Positions 17,964-27,005 of a stretch of DNA of 64,000 bases are shown piece after piece. The notes beneath the pieces were generated by a model that searched no databases, was not told where the DNA came from, and saw nothing but the letters and a program-made list of their open reading frames with translations. The translations under genes were made by a program, and so were the position numbers. This DNA comes from Leucobacter muris (lineage in GTDB: Bacteria; Actinomycetota; Actinomycetes; Actinomycetales; Microbacteriaceae), in assembly GCF_004028235.1 (NCBI RefSeq), contig NZ_CP035037.1:186001-250000 (forward strand). The letters are read 5' to 3'. Numbering within the stretch: position 1 is the stretch's first letter; each line of letters begins with the position of its first letter.

Positions 17964-18035
17964 GCCGCCTTAGCTCAGGGGTAGAGCAGTTCCCTCGTAA
18001 AGAACAGGTCGTCGGTTCAAATCCGACAGGCGGCT
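17964..18035 (+). tRNA. tRNA-Thr (anticodon CGT)
   Basis: A 72-nt cloverleaf without encoded CCA: acceptor GCCGCCT/AGGCGGC, D arm GCTCAGGGGTAGAGC, T arm with GGTTCAAATCC. The anticodon loop CTCGTAA (17994-18000) gives CGT, reading ACG. The last pair of the anticodon stem (17993 C against 18001 A) is a mismatch. A TAAAGT -10 box lies at 17935-17940. Confidence 0.93.
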
Positions 18036-18042
18036 CCGTATC

Positions 18043-18075
18043 GACAGCCCCCGCCTCGGCGGGGGCTGTCGCCGT
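18043..18075 (+). terminator. Rho-independent terminator after tRNA-Thr
   Basis: A perfect 13-bp stem GACAGCCCCCGCC/GGCGGGGGCTGTC (18043-18055, 18058-18070) is followed by GCCGTTTT. It directly follows the tRNA. Confidence 0.8.
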
Positions 18076-18112
18076 TTTCGGCGGCGCCCGCGGCGGCCCG
18101 TAGGCTGGTGGC

Positions 18113-19210
18113 GTGAACGAACGTGCCGTCGCCGCCGCGCCCGCCGCCTCGAAGCCGCGCATCGCCTACTGGGACAATGCGCGCTTCCTGCTGATCGTGC
18201 TGGTGGTGGTCGGCCACGTGATCTCGACGGTGCGCACCGACTCGGCGTTCGGCTTCGCGCTCTACTCGTTCATCTACCTGTTCCACATGCCCGCGATGAT
18301 CCTGCTCTCGGGCCTCTTCTCGAAGCCCGAGGTCACTCCGAAGGCGATCGCGTCGACCGTGCAGCTGCTCGTCACCTGGCTGCTGTGGGAGGGCATCTGG
18401 GCCGGGATCAGGGCCGTGGCCGAGGGCCGCGGCCCGGGCGCCGGGTTCCTCGTCAACCCGGCCTGGACGCTGTGGTTCCTGGTCTCGCTCGTCACGATGC
18501 GCATTCTGCTGCCCTACATCGCGAGGCTTCGCCACCCGCTGCTCTTCTCGATCGCACTCGCACTCGGCTCAGGGCTGATCCCGGCGATCGGTACGGCGTT
18601 CTCGGCCTCGCGAACACTGGTGTTCCTGCCGTTCTTTGTCGCGGGCTGGCTGATCCGTGAACGGGGCTGGCTCGACGGCCAGTGGTTCGTGCAGCCCGCC
18701 AGGGCTGCCCGCATCTCGGCGTGGGGGCTGCTCGGAGCGCTCGCGCTGCTGTTCGCGCTGCTGCCGCAGCTCAGCCGCGTGTGGCGCATCGACCGCTGGC
18801 TCACCTGGCGCGACGACTACCTCGGCGTGTTCGAGCGTGCGCCGATCGGCGACTGGCAGCCGGACACCTGGGGCGCGGCGGCGCTCGGCGGTGCCGCCGT
18901 GACCGCTGTGCTCCTGGCGCTCGCCGCCGCCATGACGCTGGCGGTGCTGATCATCGCCCCCAGACGCCGCAGCGTCATCACCGCGTGGGGAGCCCGCACG
19001 CTCTACATCTACCTGCTGCACGGCCCGGTGGTGTGGGTGCTCCGCTCCTCGGGGGTGATCGACGCGATCGACGCGTGGGGCGCCGCCGGGGTGCTGCTGC
19101 TCGTGATGCTCGGGATCGCGCTCACCGTGCTGCTCTCGATGACGTGGATCACGCGCGTCTTCCGGGCGGTCATCGAACCGCGCGTCGACCGGCTGCTGGC
19201 CCGCTCGTAA
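18113..19210 (+). CDS. Membrane acyltransferase-3 family protein
   Basis: 365 residues with about ten hydrophobic segments. The N-terminal part has IAYWDNARFLLIVLVVVGH, the typical start of acyltransferase-3 (OafA/fucose 4-O-acetylase-like) proteins with the catalytic-type His after the first helix, then IYLFHMPAMILLSG. YIYLLHGPVVW in the C-terminal third is also characteristic. Such enzymes move acyl groups to cell-surface polysaccharides. The GTG start follows TAGGCT by 6 nt (leaderless). The next gene encodes a secreted polysaccharide deacetylase, but it has its own Shine-Dalgarno sequence and a 100-bp gap. Confidence 0.85.
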   Translation: MNERAVAAAPAASKPRIAYWDNARFLLIVLVVVGHVISTVRTDSAFGFALYSFIYLFHMPAMILLSGLFSKPEVTPKAIASTVQLLVTWLLWEGIWAGIRAVAEGRGPGAGFLVNPAWTLWFLVSLVTMRILLPYIARLRHPLLFSIALALGSGLIPAIGTAFSASRTLVFLPFFVAGWLIRERGWLDGQWFVQPARAARISAWGLLGALALLFALLPQLSRVWRIDRWLTWRDDYLGVFERAPIGDWQPDTWGAAALGGAAVTAVLLALAAAMTLAVLIIAPRRRSVITAWGARTLYIYLLHGPVVWVLRSSGVIDAIDAWGAAGVLLLVMLGIALTVLLSMTWITRVFRAVIEPRVDRLLARS

Positions 19211-19312
19211 CGAGCGGGCAACCTCGGCGCGTCGTGCTCTCGAAATGTCGGAGGCACGCGGTACGTTCAGACCAGACACCTCGCCGGCGGCGGGTGCACC
19301 GAGGAGGAGACC

Positions 19313-21040
19313 ATGGAGCGGAGCGGGCGGGGTCGGCGCGGCGCGCGTCCTCCGCGCGCCGCGCGGCTCGTCGCTGCGCTGACGGCCGCGGCACTGCTCG
19401 CGGGCTGCGCTCAGATCGCCCCCGTCGTCGACTGGCAGCCGCCGGCATGGCCCGATGATTCGGGCGCCCGCCTCGTGCTGGCCGAGGGGGCTGCCCAGGG
19501 TGAAGGCGGTGGCGATGGCGGCGGTGCGGAGGGCGGTGCTGCGGGCGAAGGCGGTTCCGAGGCCGGCGCCGATGCGGGGGCCGACAGCGGGGCAGGAGGC
19601 AGCGCCGAGGGCGTCGGCGTGGGCTCCGTCGCCGAGGGGGCGACCGCCACGAGCGGCCAGAAACTCGGTTTCGTCGAGCGTCGACTGCGCAACGACCGTG
19701 CCCGACTGCAGGCGCGGTACGTCGAAATCCCCGGCTGGCACCGCTTCAACGTGCGCATGTCGGAGCTGCTGAGCACCGCGGTCGCCTCGACGGGCACGGT
19801 GATCAAACCCGAAGTGTTCCCGGTCTCAGCAGGGCTGTCCCACGGGGGATGCGTTCCGGGCTCGGCGAGCTGGCCGGCTGCCAGCGTGCTGGCCGAACCC
19901 GAGACCGGGCCGCTCGACGGCACGGGAGCCGGCACCTCGTTCGTCTGCGACATCACGGCGGCGTTCGGCGACTTCGTGGGGGTGACGGCGAGAACGGTCA
20001 TCGGCGGCCCCGAGAGTGTCACGACCGACTCGGCGGTCACCCTCTACGCCGAACTCTCGACGGGGGCGGTGCACGAGTCGGGCGAGCTGTGGAGCGCCGA
20101 GGCGGCGGAGCAGCTCTGGTTGCGCGCAGTCGAACTGCTGCGACGACAGGCCGGCGGTCTGAGCGCGGCGCCGGTGAGTGCGCCGACCGACGAGCAGGTG
20201 GCGTTGGCGCGCGGCGCGCTCGATGCGGCGCGCTTCACCGAGAGCGGCGCTCGCTTCACCCTGCCCGCCGGCATCGCCGCGCCCGAGCTCGGCGGTCTCG
20301 GCGTCAAGGCCACCACCGCTCCCGTCGTCGTCGACATCGGCGCCGAGGAGCTCTCGGCGTGGATGAGCGAGCTCGGGTCGACGATGCAGGCCCAGCGGGG
20401 CTCGCCGTTCGCGGGTCTGCCGGAGTGGAGGGCCGACCAGCCGGTCGACTGCGGGCTGCTCGCCTGCGTCGCGGTGACCTACGACGACGGGCCCTCCATC
20501 CACACCGCGAAGCTGCTCGACACGCTGCGCACCGAGCAGTCGACCGCCACCTTCTTCATGGTGGGCAGCTCGGTGAGCGCGCTCCCCGACGTGGCGCGGC
20601 GAGTCGCCGCCGAGGGCCACGGCATCGGCAGCCACACCATGACCCACACCGATCTCACCACGCTGACCCCCGAGAAGGCGCGCAAGGAGGTGGTCGACGT
20701 CGAGGCGTTGCTGACGAAGCTGACCGGCCGCGCGGTCGGCATCTACCGCCCGCCCTACGGCGCGGTCGACGACAAGGTGCTCGCCGCGGTGGGGCAGCCG
20801 GCGATCCTCTGGTCGATCGACACGCTCGACTGGAAGAAGCCTGGCCGCGAAGAGCTCGCGCGTCGCTCCGTGGGCGTCGCGACCCCGGGCGACATCATCC
20901 TCTTCCACGACCTGCACGCCGAGACCGTCGAGAACGCCGACGTGGTGCTGCGCGGGCTGCGCGATCGAGGCTTCACGCTCGTGACGGTCGAGCAGTTGTT
21001 CGGCGGCAGCGTGCCCGCAGGGCGGGTGACACGACGATGA
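19313..21040 (+). CDS. Lipoprotein polysaccharide deacetylase (NodB domain)
   Basis: 575 residues; GGAGG lies upstream of the ATG. A signal peptide ends in lipobox LLAGC32. Residues 60-105 are a Gly/Ala/Glu-rich low-complexity linker, and the middle region (about 120-370) has no motif I recognise. The NodB domain occupies about 385-560: TYDDGPS (catalytic Asp and metal Asp), HTMTH (metal His pair), YRPPYGAVD, WSIDTLDW and ILFHDLH. It should remove acetyl groups from peptidoglycan or another wall glycan outside the membrane. It is coupled to the next gene by ATGA. Confidence 0.92.
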   Translation: MERSGRGRRGARPPRAARLVAALTAAALLAGCAQIAPVVDWQPPAWPDDSGARLVLAEGAAQGEGGGDGGGAEGGAAGEGGSEAGADAGADSGAGGSAEGVGVGSVAEGATATSGQKLGFVERRLRNDRARLQARYVEIPGWHRFNVRMSELLSTAVASTGTVIKPEVFPVSAGLSHGGCVPGSASWPAASVLAEPETGPLDGTGAGTSFVCDITAAFGDFVGVTARTVIGGPESVTTDSAVTLYAELSTGAVHESGELWSAEAAEQLWLRAVELLRRQAGGLSAAPVSAPTDEQVALARGALDAARFTESGARFTLPAGIAAPELGGLGVKATTAPVVVDIGAEELSAWMSELGSTMQAQRGSPFAGLPEWRADQPVDCGLLACVAVTYDDGPSIHTAKLLDTLRTEQSTATFFMVGSSVSALPDVARRVAAEGHGIGSHTMTHTDLTTLTPEKARKEVVDVEALLTKLTGRAVGIYRPPYGAVDDKVLAAVGQPAILWSIDTLDWKKPGREELARRSVGVATPGDIILFHDLHAETVENADVVLRGLRDRGFTLVTVEQLFGGSVPAGRVTRR

Positions 21041-21891
21041 GCCGCAGGGGCGAGCGGAAGCGCGCGGCGCAGGCCCGCGTGGTGGTCGAGCAGGCGGGGC
21101 GGCCGGCGGGCGAGGGCTCGCGGCGGTCGGTGCGCACTCGCAGGTGGGTGACCGCGGTGGTGCTCACCGTGCTGCTGCTCGCCGTGGCGGTCGCGGCCTA
21201 CGCGGTCACCCTTGCGCCCGAGCACTATGCGAAGCTGCGGGCTGCTCCTGCAGACGGTGCGACCGCGGTCGAGGTGGGGGCGGGGGCGCAGTTCGTGCCC
21301 GAGCGCGACTGGGTCGTGCAGCCGCTCGTGCGCGATCTCGTCGAGTGGCCGCCGCTGCCCTCGCTGAAAGACTGGTCGGTGCTGTTCGATGAGCAGACCG
21401 GCGTGCTGCTGCTCTCACCCGATCAGCGGCTGCGGGTCGAGATCGACGTGCTGAGCGGCTCGGCGGAGGGGGCGGCGCTCGCGTGGTTGCGCTCGGAGAG
21501 CGGGGCAACGGGGGCGGGCTCAGAACCCTCCCCGGATGCGGAGGAAGCCGAGGGCGCCGAGAGTGCCGAGGGCGCCGAGAGTGCCGGAACGGCGGATCCT
21601 GCTGATGATCCCGCCGCGGATCCCGGCCCCGCCGCGGATCCCGGCCCCGCCGCGGGCGCCGCGGGGACTGGGCTCCCCGGGCGCCCCGACGAAAGCCAGA
21701 GCTCCGCCGTTCGCACTGAGACGCTGGCCTCGGGCCTCGACGTGCAGCACATCGACGCCGGGGGCCTGATCGTCGCCGTGATCGACACGGGTTCCCAGCG
21801 CATCACGCTGCGAGCCGATGCGGGCGAGCACTCGATCGATCGCTACCGGCCGGCGCTGTCGGCTCTGCTGGAGACGATCTCGGCGCGCTGA
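21037..21891 (+). CDS. Membrane-anchored protein of unknown function
   Basis: 284 residues. A basic N-terminus of about 35 residues precedes a single hydrophobic helix (about 37-58), so most of the protein is likely outside the membrane. A low-complexity stretch at about 155-215 has short tandem repeats (EGAES twice, ADPGPA twice). The C-terminal part (SGLDVQHIDAGGLIVAVIDTG) looks folded but I do not recognise it. Its start overlaps the stop of the deacetylase gene, so the two proteins probably work together at the cell surface. Confidence 0.7.
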   Translation: MSRRGERKRAAQARVVVEQAGRPAGEGSRRSVRTRRWVTAVVLTVLLLAVAVAAYAVTLAPEHYAKLRAAPADGATAVEVGAGAQFVPERDWVVQPLVRDLVEWPPLPSLKDWSVLFDEQTGVLLLSPDQRLRVEIDVLSGSAEGAALAWLRSESGATGAGSEPSPDAEEAEGAESAEGAESAGTADPADDPAADPGPAADPGPAAGAAGTGLPGRPDESQSSAVRTETLASGLDVQHIDAGGLIVAVIDTGSQRITLRADAGEHSIDRYRPALSALLETISAR

Positions 21892-22246
21892 CCGGTCGCG
21901 TCGGGCGACGGGGCGTCGGCTCGGCCGAGTCTGTCGGCCGACTCCGACTCCCTACGCTGCGCTCAGCGCTTCACCCCGGCCCCGGCCGGCCCCTCCTCCT
22001 CCTCCTCCCGGCCTCCCCGTTCCGGCACCGATTGATGCTCCGGCACCTCGACTCAGGGATTCGGGGTGCCGGAGCATCGATCGGTGCCGCTGCGTGCACG
22101 CGAAGCGCCGGAACCGGCACGCCGGCCGAGGTCTTCACCTCGGCTCGTGCATCCACGACCGCGCGGGCGATCGAGGCCCCGGCGATCGAGGCCCCGGCAA
22201 ACGAGAGGGGAACGAGAGGCGATCGAGGGGCGAACGGCGGCCTAGC
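21892..22246. other. Non-coding stretch before the IS481 element
   Basis: No supported gene. Apart from the large hairpin annotated separately it holds a tandem 15-bp duplication (GGCGATCGAGGCCCC at 22166-22180 and 22181-22195). The last six bases CCTAGC are the target duplication of the IS481 element. Confidence 0.5.
22023..22089. terminator. Large hairpin, probable transcription terminator
   Basis: Arms 22023-22047 and 22065-22089 are complementary at 24 of 25 positions, with a 17-nt loop. It lies about 130 bp after the stop of the preceding + strand gene and before the convergent ABC transporter/IS481 region. A two-way terminator is the simplest reading, although there is no T-tract. Confidence 0.5.
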
Positions 22247-22995
22247 TGTAGTTCCTCGTGAGGTTGTGAACACGATCTGACGGTGTGAGACCACCGATCC
22301 CGGTATGGGGTCGGTGATGATTGTAGTGATGCAGCCAAGCGTCGTATGTTGCGGCCCTGGCTGCATCACTCTCATACATGCCGGCGTACGCCCACTCTGC
22401 TGCGAGCGTGCGGTTGAAACGTTCGACTTTCCCGTTCGTCTGTGGCCGATACGGGCGCGTGCGATGATGCTTGACTCCGGGGCCGAGCGCGCTCGCGAAC
22501 GCGTGGGATCGGTAACAAGACCCGTTGTCTGTCATGACAGCGGTCACCACGATTCCAGCCTGGGTGAAGAACTTACGCGCCCGATCCCAAAACGCTGCCG
22601 CGGTCTCTTTCTTTTCATCGTTCAGTATCTCGGAGTACGCCAATCGCGAGTAATCATCGACCGCGTGATGTAAGAACGCGTAGCCGCGCGAGGATGCTGC
22701 GCCAGTACGTGCCGCACGGTCACGAGCACTGCCCGCTTGACGATCTTGCGCGGATCCGCGTCCGTGCACACGCCATCCGCCCCCAGTGGGAATACGGCCG
22801 AGTTTCTTGATATCAACGTGCACGAGCTCTCCCGGGATCTGTTTCTCGTACCTCATGATGCGAGGCTTCCTCACGGGAAGACCGGTCGCGCGGTCAAGAT
22901 GGGCCAGATGCGGCATTCGATATCGGTTCAAGACCCGCTCGATCGTGGAACGCGGGATACCGAGGTGGTAACTAATGCGATGCGGCCCCCACTGA

Positions 22996-24380
22996 GGGTC
23001 TGTCCGATAAACGGTGTGTGGGATCCGGCGGTTTTCATTCGTGAGTGGTTTTCTCGAACCGTCCGGCGAAGGTGATCGCGAACGCGTTCAGCGCGGGCTT
23101 CCACCTCATCACCCAGCGTGCCCTTCCGCCGCCAGTCGGGTCAAGCGACCGCGTCACGAGGTAGAGACATTTCAGCGCGGCGGCCTCGTTGGGAAAGTGC
23201 CCCCGAGCTCTCACGGCGCGCCGATAGCGAGCGTTGATTGACTCGATCGCGTTGGTCGTGCAGATCACCCGCCGGATCTCGACGTCATACTCGAGGAACG
23301 GCACGAACTCCGCCCAGCTGTTCTTCCAGAGCTGCACGATCGCCGGATACCGTCCGCCCCACTCGGCGGCGAACTCCTCGAACCGATCCTTCGCCGCCTG
23401 CTCCGACGGGGCCGTGTAGACGGGTTTGAGGGAACGGACGATCGCGTCGCGGTGTTGCCGCCCGGCGTAGCGGAAGCTGTTGCGGATCAGATGGACGATG
23501 CACTGCTGGACGACCGTTTGCTCCCAAGTGGTGTTGATCGCCTCCGGGAGACCCTTCAGCCCGTCGCAGACCGCGATGAGCACGTCCTCGACACCCCGGT
23601 TCTTCAGCTCGGTGAACACCTGCAGCCAGAACCTCGCACCCTCCTGACCGTCACCGGCCCAGATGCCGAGGATGTCGCGTTCCCCGTTCACGGTGACGCC
23701 CATCACGACATAGAACGGGGTGTTCCTCACCTGCCCGTCACGGACCTTCACCACGATCGCGTCGACGAAGATCACCGGGTAGAGCGCATCCAACGGCCTG
23801 CTCGACCATTCGGCGAGTTCCCCGGCGACCTTCTCGGTGATCCGGCTGATCGTGTCCTTGGAGACCTTCGCCCCATAGACCTCGTCGAAATGCGCAGCGA
23901 TCTCACCGGTCGTCAACCCCCGAGCGGAAAGGGACAGAACGATCTGATCGATGCCGTCCAGTCGGCGTTTCCGCTTGGGGACGATCACCGGCTCGAACGA
24001 CCCGTCTCGATCTCGCGGGACTTCGATCTCGACGGGGCCGATCTCTGTCAGCACCGTCTTGACCCGCGTCCCGTTACGCATGTTCTCGCCGATTGGGGTC
24101 CCGCCGTGCTCGTGGCCGAGGTGCTCGGTCAACTCGGCATTCAGCGCGGTCTCGAGGACGTTCTTCGTGAGCTGGCTGAGCAGGCCGCCCGGCCCCGTCA
24201 GGCTCACGCCCTGCTCCTTCGCCTGCGCGAGCAAGCGTTCTGCGAGTTCTTTCTGATCGATGATCTCCCCGGTCACGGGATCAATCATCTCGTCGTCAAC
24301 AACGACAGTGGTCGTGTCAGCCACGGCCATCTCCTTTCGGATCAGGCCGGACCCTCACACACCATTATTCAGACAGTCCC
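22996..24380 (-). mobile_element. IS256-family insertion sequence, copy A
   Basis: 1385 bp. The ends are GGGACTGTCTGAATAATGG (transposase-start side, complement of 24380) and GGGTCTGTCCGATAAACGG (22996). The target duplication CCCACTGA is present on both sides (22988-22995, 24381-24388), which proves a simple transposition into the IS481 transposase gene. Confidence 0.95.
23035..24330 (-). CDS. IS256-family (mutator-type) transposase
   Basis: 431 residues, a complete DDE transposase. The likely catalytic residues are D190 (VIFVDAIVVKV), D256 (IAVCDGLKGL) and E363 (TTNAIESINARYR), with the CIVHLIRN motif between the second and third. An AAAGGAG Shine-Dalgarno sequence precedes the start. The protein is identical in the three other complete copies of this window, so the expansion is recent and all four are potentially active. 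Confidence 0.97.
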   Translation of the reverse strand: MAVADTTTVVVDDEMIDPVTGEIIDQKELAERLLAQAKEQGVSLTGPGGLLSQLTKNVLETALNAELTEHLGHEHGGTPIGENMRNGTRVKTVLTEIGPVEIEVPRDRDGSFEPVIVPKRKRRLDGIDQIVLSLSARGLTTGEIAAHFDEVYGAKVSKDTISRITEKVAGELAEWSSRPLDALYPVIFVDAIVVKVRDGQVRNTPFYVVMGVTVNGERDILGIWAGDGQEGARFWLQVFTELKNRGVEDVLIAVCDGLKGLPEAINTTWEQTVVQQCIVHLIRNSFRYAGRQHRDAIVRSLKPVYTAPSEQAAKDRFEEFAAEWGGRYPAIVQLWKNSWAEFVPFLEYDVEIRRVICTTNAIESINARYRRAVRARGHFPNEAAALKCLYLVTRSLDPTGGGRARWVMRWKPALNAFAITFAGRFEKTTHE

Positions 24381-24733
24381 CCCACTGACGGGTGAAACGC
24401 AGACTGATGATGCGATGCTCGCGTCGTTTCGAGAGGCGATTGGGTGAGGTGTGCGGGCGTGAGGAACGATCCTGGAGGGTGTCATCGGCCCGGTATCTCG
24501 CAGCCCATTTTGCAGCGGTCGCGGGTGACACTTGGAACCGTTCCGCGGCACGGCGGATGGTCCATCCCTGATCGACAATCAATACTGCGAGACGTTGTCT
24601 GCCGATAGGGGTGAGGGGTGCGTTAGCGTGGGGCATGAAGACCTCCGGTTGAGGACGTGTGTGTGGTAACCCACATCCTGCCGGAGGTCTTCTTTAGTCT
24701 GCTACGCGTTCACAACGTCCCAAGGAACTACAC

Positions 24734-26740
24734 CTAGCCGTCGTCGGACACGAGCAGCTGGTGCTTCGCGAGCTCGCGGTAGAGGGGCGTCGTCTCGAGC
24801 AGTTCGGCGTGGGTGCCCTCGCCGACGACGCGGCCCCCGTCGAGCACGATGATCTTGTCGGAGTCGACCACCGTGGAGAGGCGGTGCGCGATCACCAGCA
24901 GGGTGCGGCCCGTCGCCACCGAGTCGAGCGCGTCGCGCATCAGCCGCTCGTTCACGCCGTCGAGGCTGGCGGTCGACTCGTCGAGCAGCAGGATCGGCGG
25001 CGCCGTGAGCAGCGCTCGGGCGATCGCGAGCCGCTGCTTCTCGCCGCCCGACAGCATGATGCCGTTCTCGCCGACCTGCTGATCGAGGGCGCGGGCGAGC
25101 TGCGCGTCGGAGAGGGCGGTGACGGTCGCGTCGACCGCGGCGTCGGGGGAGCGGCCGGCCCCCGCGACCGAGCGATCCAGCAGGCCTCCGAGGTTCACCG
25201 CCCGCAGCACGCGCTCGCAGGCGGCGTCGGAAGCCTCGGGAGCGGCGAGGCGCAGGTTGTCGCGCAGACTACCGGCGAGCACGGGGGCGTCCTGCTCGAC
25301 GTAGCCCATCTGCGCGCGCACCTCGGAGCGGTCGAGCGTGCGCAGGTCGGCGCCGTACAGGGAGACGGCGCCCCGGTCGGGGTCGTAGAAGCGCTCGATG
25401 AGCCCGAGCACCGTCGACTTGCCGGCGCCCGAGGGGCCCACGAGCGCGACGCGCGATCCGCGGGGCACCTCGAAGCTCACGCCGTGCAGCACGGGGGTCT
25501 CGATGATCTCGGCCGGAGCCGCCTCCGCGTCGCGGCGCGCGCCGCGACCGCCGCCGCTCACGAGCTCGCGGGCGTCGGCCCGGTCGGGGGCGGCGGAACG
25601 GTAGGTGAAGTGCACGCCGGAGAAGCGGATCGCGGCAGCGTAGTCGAGCCTGGAGGACTCGAGGGGCACGGTACGGCCGAGCGGCGAGAGCCGCGCATCG
25701 TGCTCGGTCTCGGTGGGCAGTTCGGAGATCTCCTGGATGCGGCCGAGCGCGCCGAGCGCCTGGTTGACCGCCGCGATCGCCCCGAACGCCTGCCCCAGGG
25801 GCATCACCATGAGGAACAGGAAGATGATGAACGTCACGAGCTGGGCGATCGTGATGGCGCCCGTCGCCACGCGGTACCCGCCGAGCCCGAGCACCACGAG
25901 GAACGAGAGCTGCATCGCGAGGAACGAGACCGGCACGATGAATGCCGAGATCTTCGCGACCTTGACGCCCAGCACGTAGGCCTCCTCGGCGTCGCGCTCG
26001 GTGAGTCGCTGCTCCCGCTCTGCGGCGCCAGCGGCCCGGATGGTGCGGATCGACGATATGGTGCGATCCACCTGGGCGGCGAGATCGCCCACCTTCTCCT
26101 GCGCCTTCGCGACCGCGGGGCGGATGCGGCTCGACACGAGCACCACCACCACGAGTGCGACGAGCACTACATCGAAGGTGATCCCGAACAGCATCGGATC
26201 GATGACGAGCATGCCGATGAGCGCGCCGACGAAGACCAGCATGCCGCTGATCGCCTCGACGAGCCCCTGCGTGAGCACCGCCCGCAGCAGCGTGGTGTCG
26301 CTGCCGACGCGCGACACGAGGTCGCCGGTGCGACGGCGGTCGAACTGCGAGATCGGCAGGTGCAGGATCTTCGCGATGAGTCGACGGCGGCTCGTGAGCA
26401 CCACTCCTTCGCCCATGCGCTGCAGCACGTAGTGCTGCAGGCCGCTCAGCAGCGCGCCCACGATCACGATCGCGGTGAGGGCCGCGAGCAGCCCGCCGAG
26501 CGCCTGGCCGCTCTCGACGCGGGTGATCACCTGGCCGAGCAGCGGCGGCTGCACGAGCGAGGCGACCGCCGCCACGAGGCCGAGCACGATCGCGAGTGCG
26601 AGCGGGCCGCGCTGCTCGAAGAGGTACGGGATCAGCTGCCGCAGCGAGGCCCGGGGGCCGCGGGGTGCGGGGCGGGGTGCGCGCCCGCGCTGTCGCGGCG
26701 TCGCGGCGTCGGTTGCGGTCTCGTCGGATGTGCCAGCCAC
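24734..26740 (-). CDS. ABC exporter, fused membrane and ATP-binding domains
   Basis: 668 residues from the GTG at 26740; TAGAGT (26753-26748) ends 7 nt before it, so translation is probably leaderless. Longer in-frame starts lie in non-coding repeats. An N-terminal Pro/Arg-rich tail is followed by six membrane helices (about 45-330) of the type-1 exporter fold. The nucleotide-binding domain has Walker A GPSGAGKST, signature LSGGEKQRLAIARALL and Walker B ILLLDESTASLD. A 25-residue insertion lies between the two domains. It likely works as a homodimer; the substrate is unknown. The stop codon TAG is part of the CTAG target of the IS481 element. Confidence 0.92.
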   Translation of the reverse strand: MAGTSDETATDAATPRQRGRAPRPAPRGPRASLRQLIPYLFEQRGPLALAIVLGLVAAVASLVQPPLLGQVITRVESGQALGGLLAALTAIVIVGALLSGLQHYVLQRMGEGVVLTSRRRLIAKILHLPISQFDRRRTGDLVSRVGSDTTLLRAVLTQGLVEAISGMLVFVGALIGMLVIDPMLFGITFDVVLVALVVVVLVSSRIRPAVAKAQEKVGDLAAQVDRTISSIRTIRAAGAAEREQRLTERDAEEAYVLGVKVAKISAFIVPVSFLAMQLSFLVVLGLGGYRVATGAITIAQLVTFIIFLFLMVMPLGQAFGAIAAVNQALGALGRIQEISELPTETEHDARLSPLGRTVPLESSRLDYAAAIRFSGVHFTYRSAAPDRADARELVSGGGRGARRDAEAAPAEIIETPVLHGVSFEVPRGSRVALVGPSGAGKSTVLGLIERFYDPDRGAVSLYGADLRTLDRSEVRAQMGYVEQDAPVLAGSLRDNLRLAAPEASDAACERVLRAVNLGGLLDRSVAGAGRSPDAAVDATVTALSDAQLARALDQQVGENGIMLSGGEKQRLAIARALLTAPPILLLDESTASLDGVNERLMRDALDSVATGRTLLVIAHRLSTVVDSDKIIVLDGGRVVGEGTHAELLETTPLYRELAKHQLLVSDDG

Positions 26741-26778
26741 GGCCACCACTCTAAGCCAGCGCGCCTGGCAACTCGCCT

Positions 26779-26828
26779 GCGCCCGCTCGCCGTGCCGCAG
26801 CCCGCGCCCGCTCGCCGTGCCGCAGCCC
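26779..26828. repeat. Tandem 25-bp duplication upstream of the ABC exporter
   Basis: Two identical adjacent 25-bp units (26779-26803 and 26804-26828) start GCGCCCGCTCGCCGTGCCGC. They lie just upstream of the leaderless ABC promoter. No function can be assigned. Confidence 0.8.
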
Positions 26829-26851
26829 GCGCGCCCGCCGGTCGAGTCGAG

Positions 26852-26900
26852 GTCACGCGTGTGGACCATCGACGGCTCCCGAAAGGGCCACACGCGTGAC
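26852..26900 (-). terminator. Hairpin after ribH
   Basis: A perfect 13-bp inverted repeat GTCACGCGTGTGG/CCACACGCGTGAC (26852-26864, 26888-26900) lies about 105 nt after the ribH stop and before the ABC exporter promoter. It probably ends the riboflavin operon transcript. No U-tract follows. Confidence 0.5.
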
Positions 26901-27005
26901 TTCGGGGCAGTCAGGACGCCCCTGTGCCCCATCGGGCCCGACGCCGGCCCGGCGTACGCCCGACGGCGGGGCTGCGCCGGCCCGGCGCCCGGTCCCGGCC
27001 CGCGC

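Larger units (their letters stand above)
22242..24636 (-). pseudogene. IS481-family transposase, interrupted
   Basis: The 5' part (24636 down to 24381) encodes a helix-turn-helix (WTIRRAAERFQVSPATAAKWAARY). The 3' part (22995 down to 22242) encodes the rve integrase core with HVDIKKLGRI, TDNGSCYRS and NGKVERFNRTL. Removing the IS256 copy and one CCCACTGA joins them in frame (TRQWG + PHRISYHLG), giving 333 residues. The frame reads through the terminal inverted repeat, and its TAG stop (22244-22242) lies in the CTAG of the target duplication, outside the element. Confidence 0.88.
22247..24732 (-). mobile_element. IS481-family insertion sequence, split by an IS256-family copy
   Basis: Terminal inverted repeats start TGTAGTTCCT at 22247 and, on the other strand, at 24732; TTGTGAAC follows in both ends. 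The flanks carry a 6-bp duplication CCTAGC (22241-22246 and 24733-24738), which fits the NCTAGN target known for IS481. Without the inserted IS256 copy and its 8-bp duplication the element is 1093 bp. It sits exactly at the stop codon of the ABC transporter gene. Confidence 0.9.

Noticed and set aside
26741..27005. Small gene or ncRNA in the repeat-rich gap before ribH
   Set aside because: Only a tandem 25-bp duplication and a hairpin are seen; frames there are compositional.
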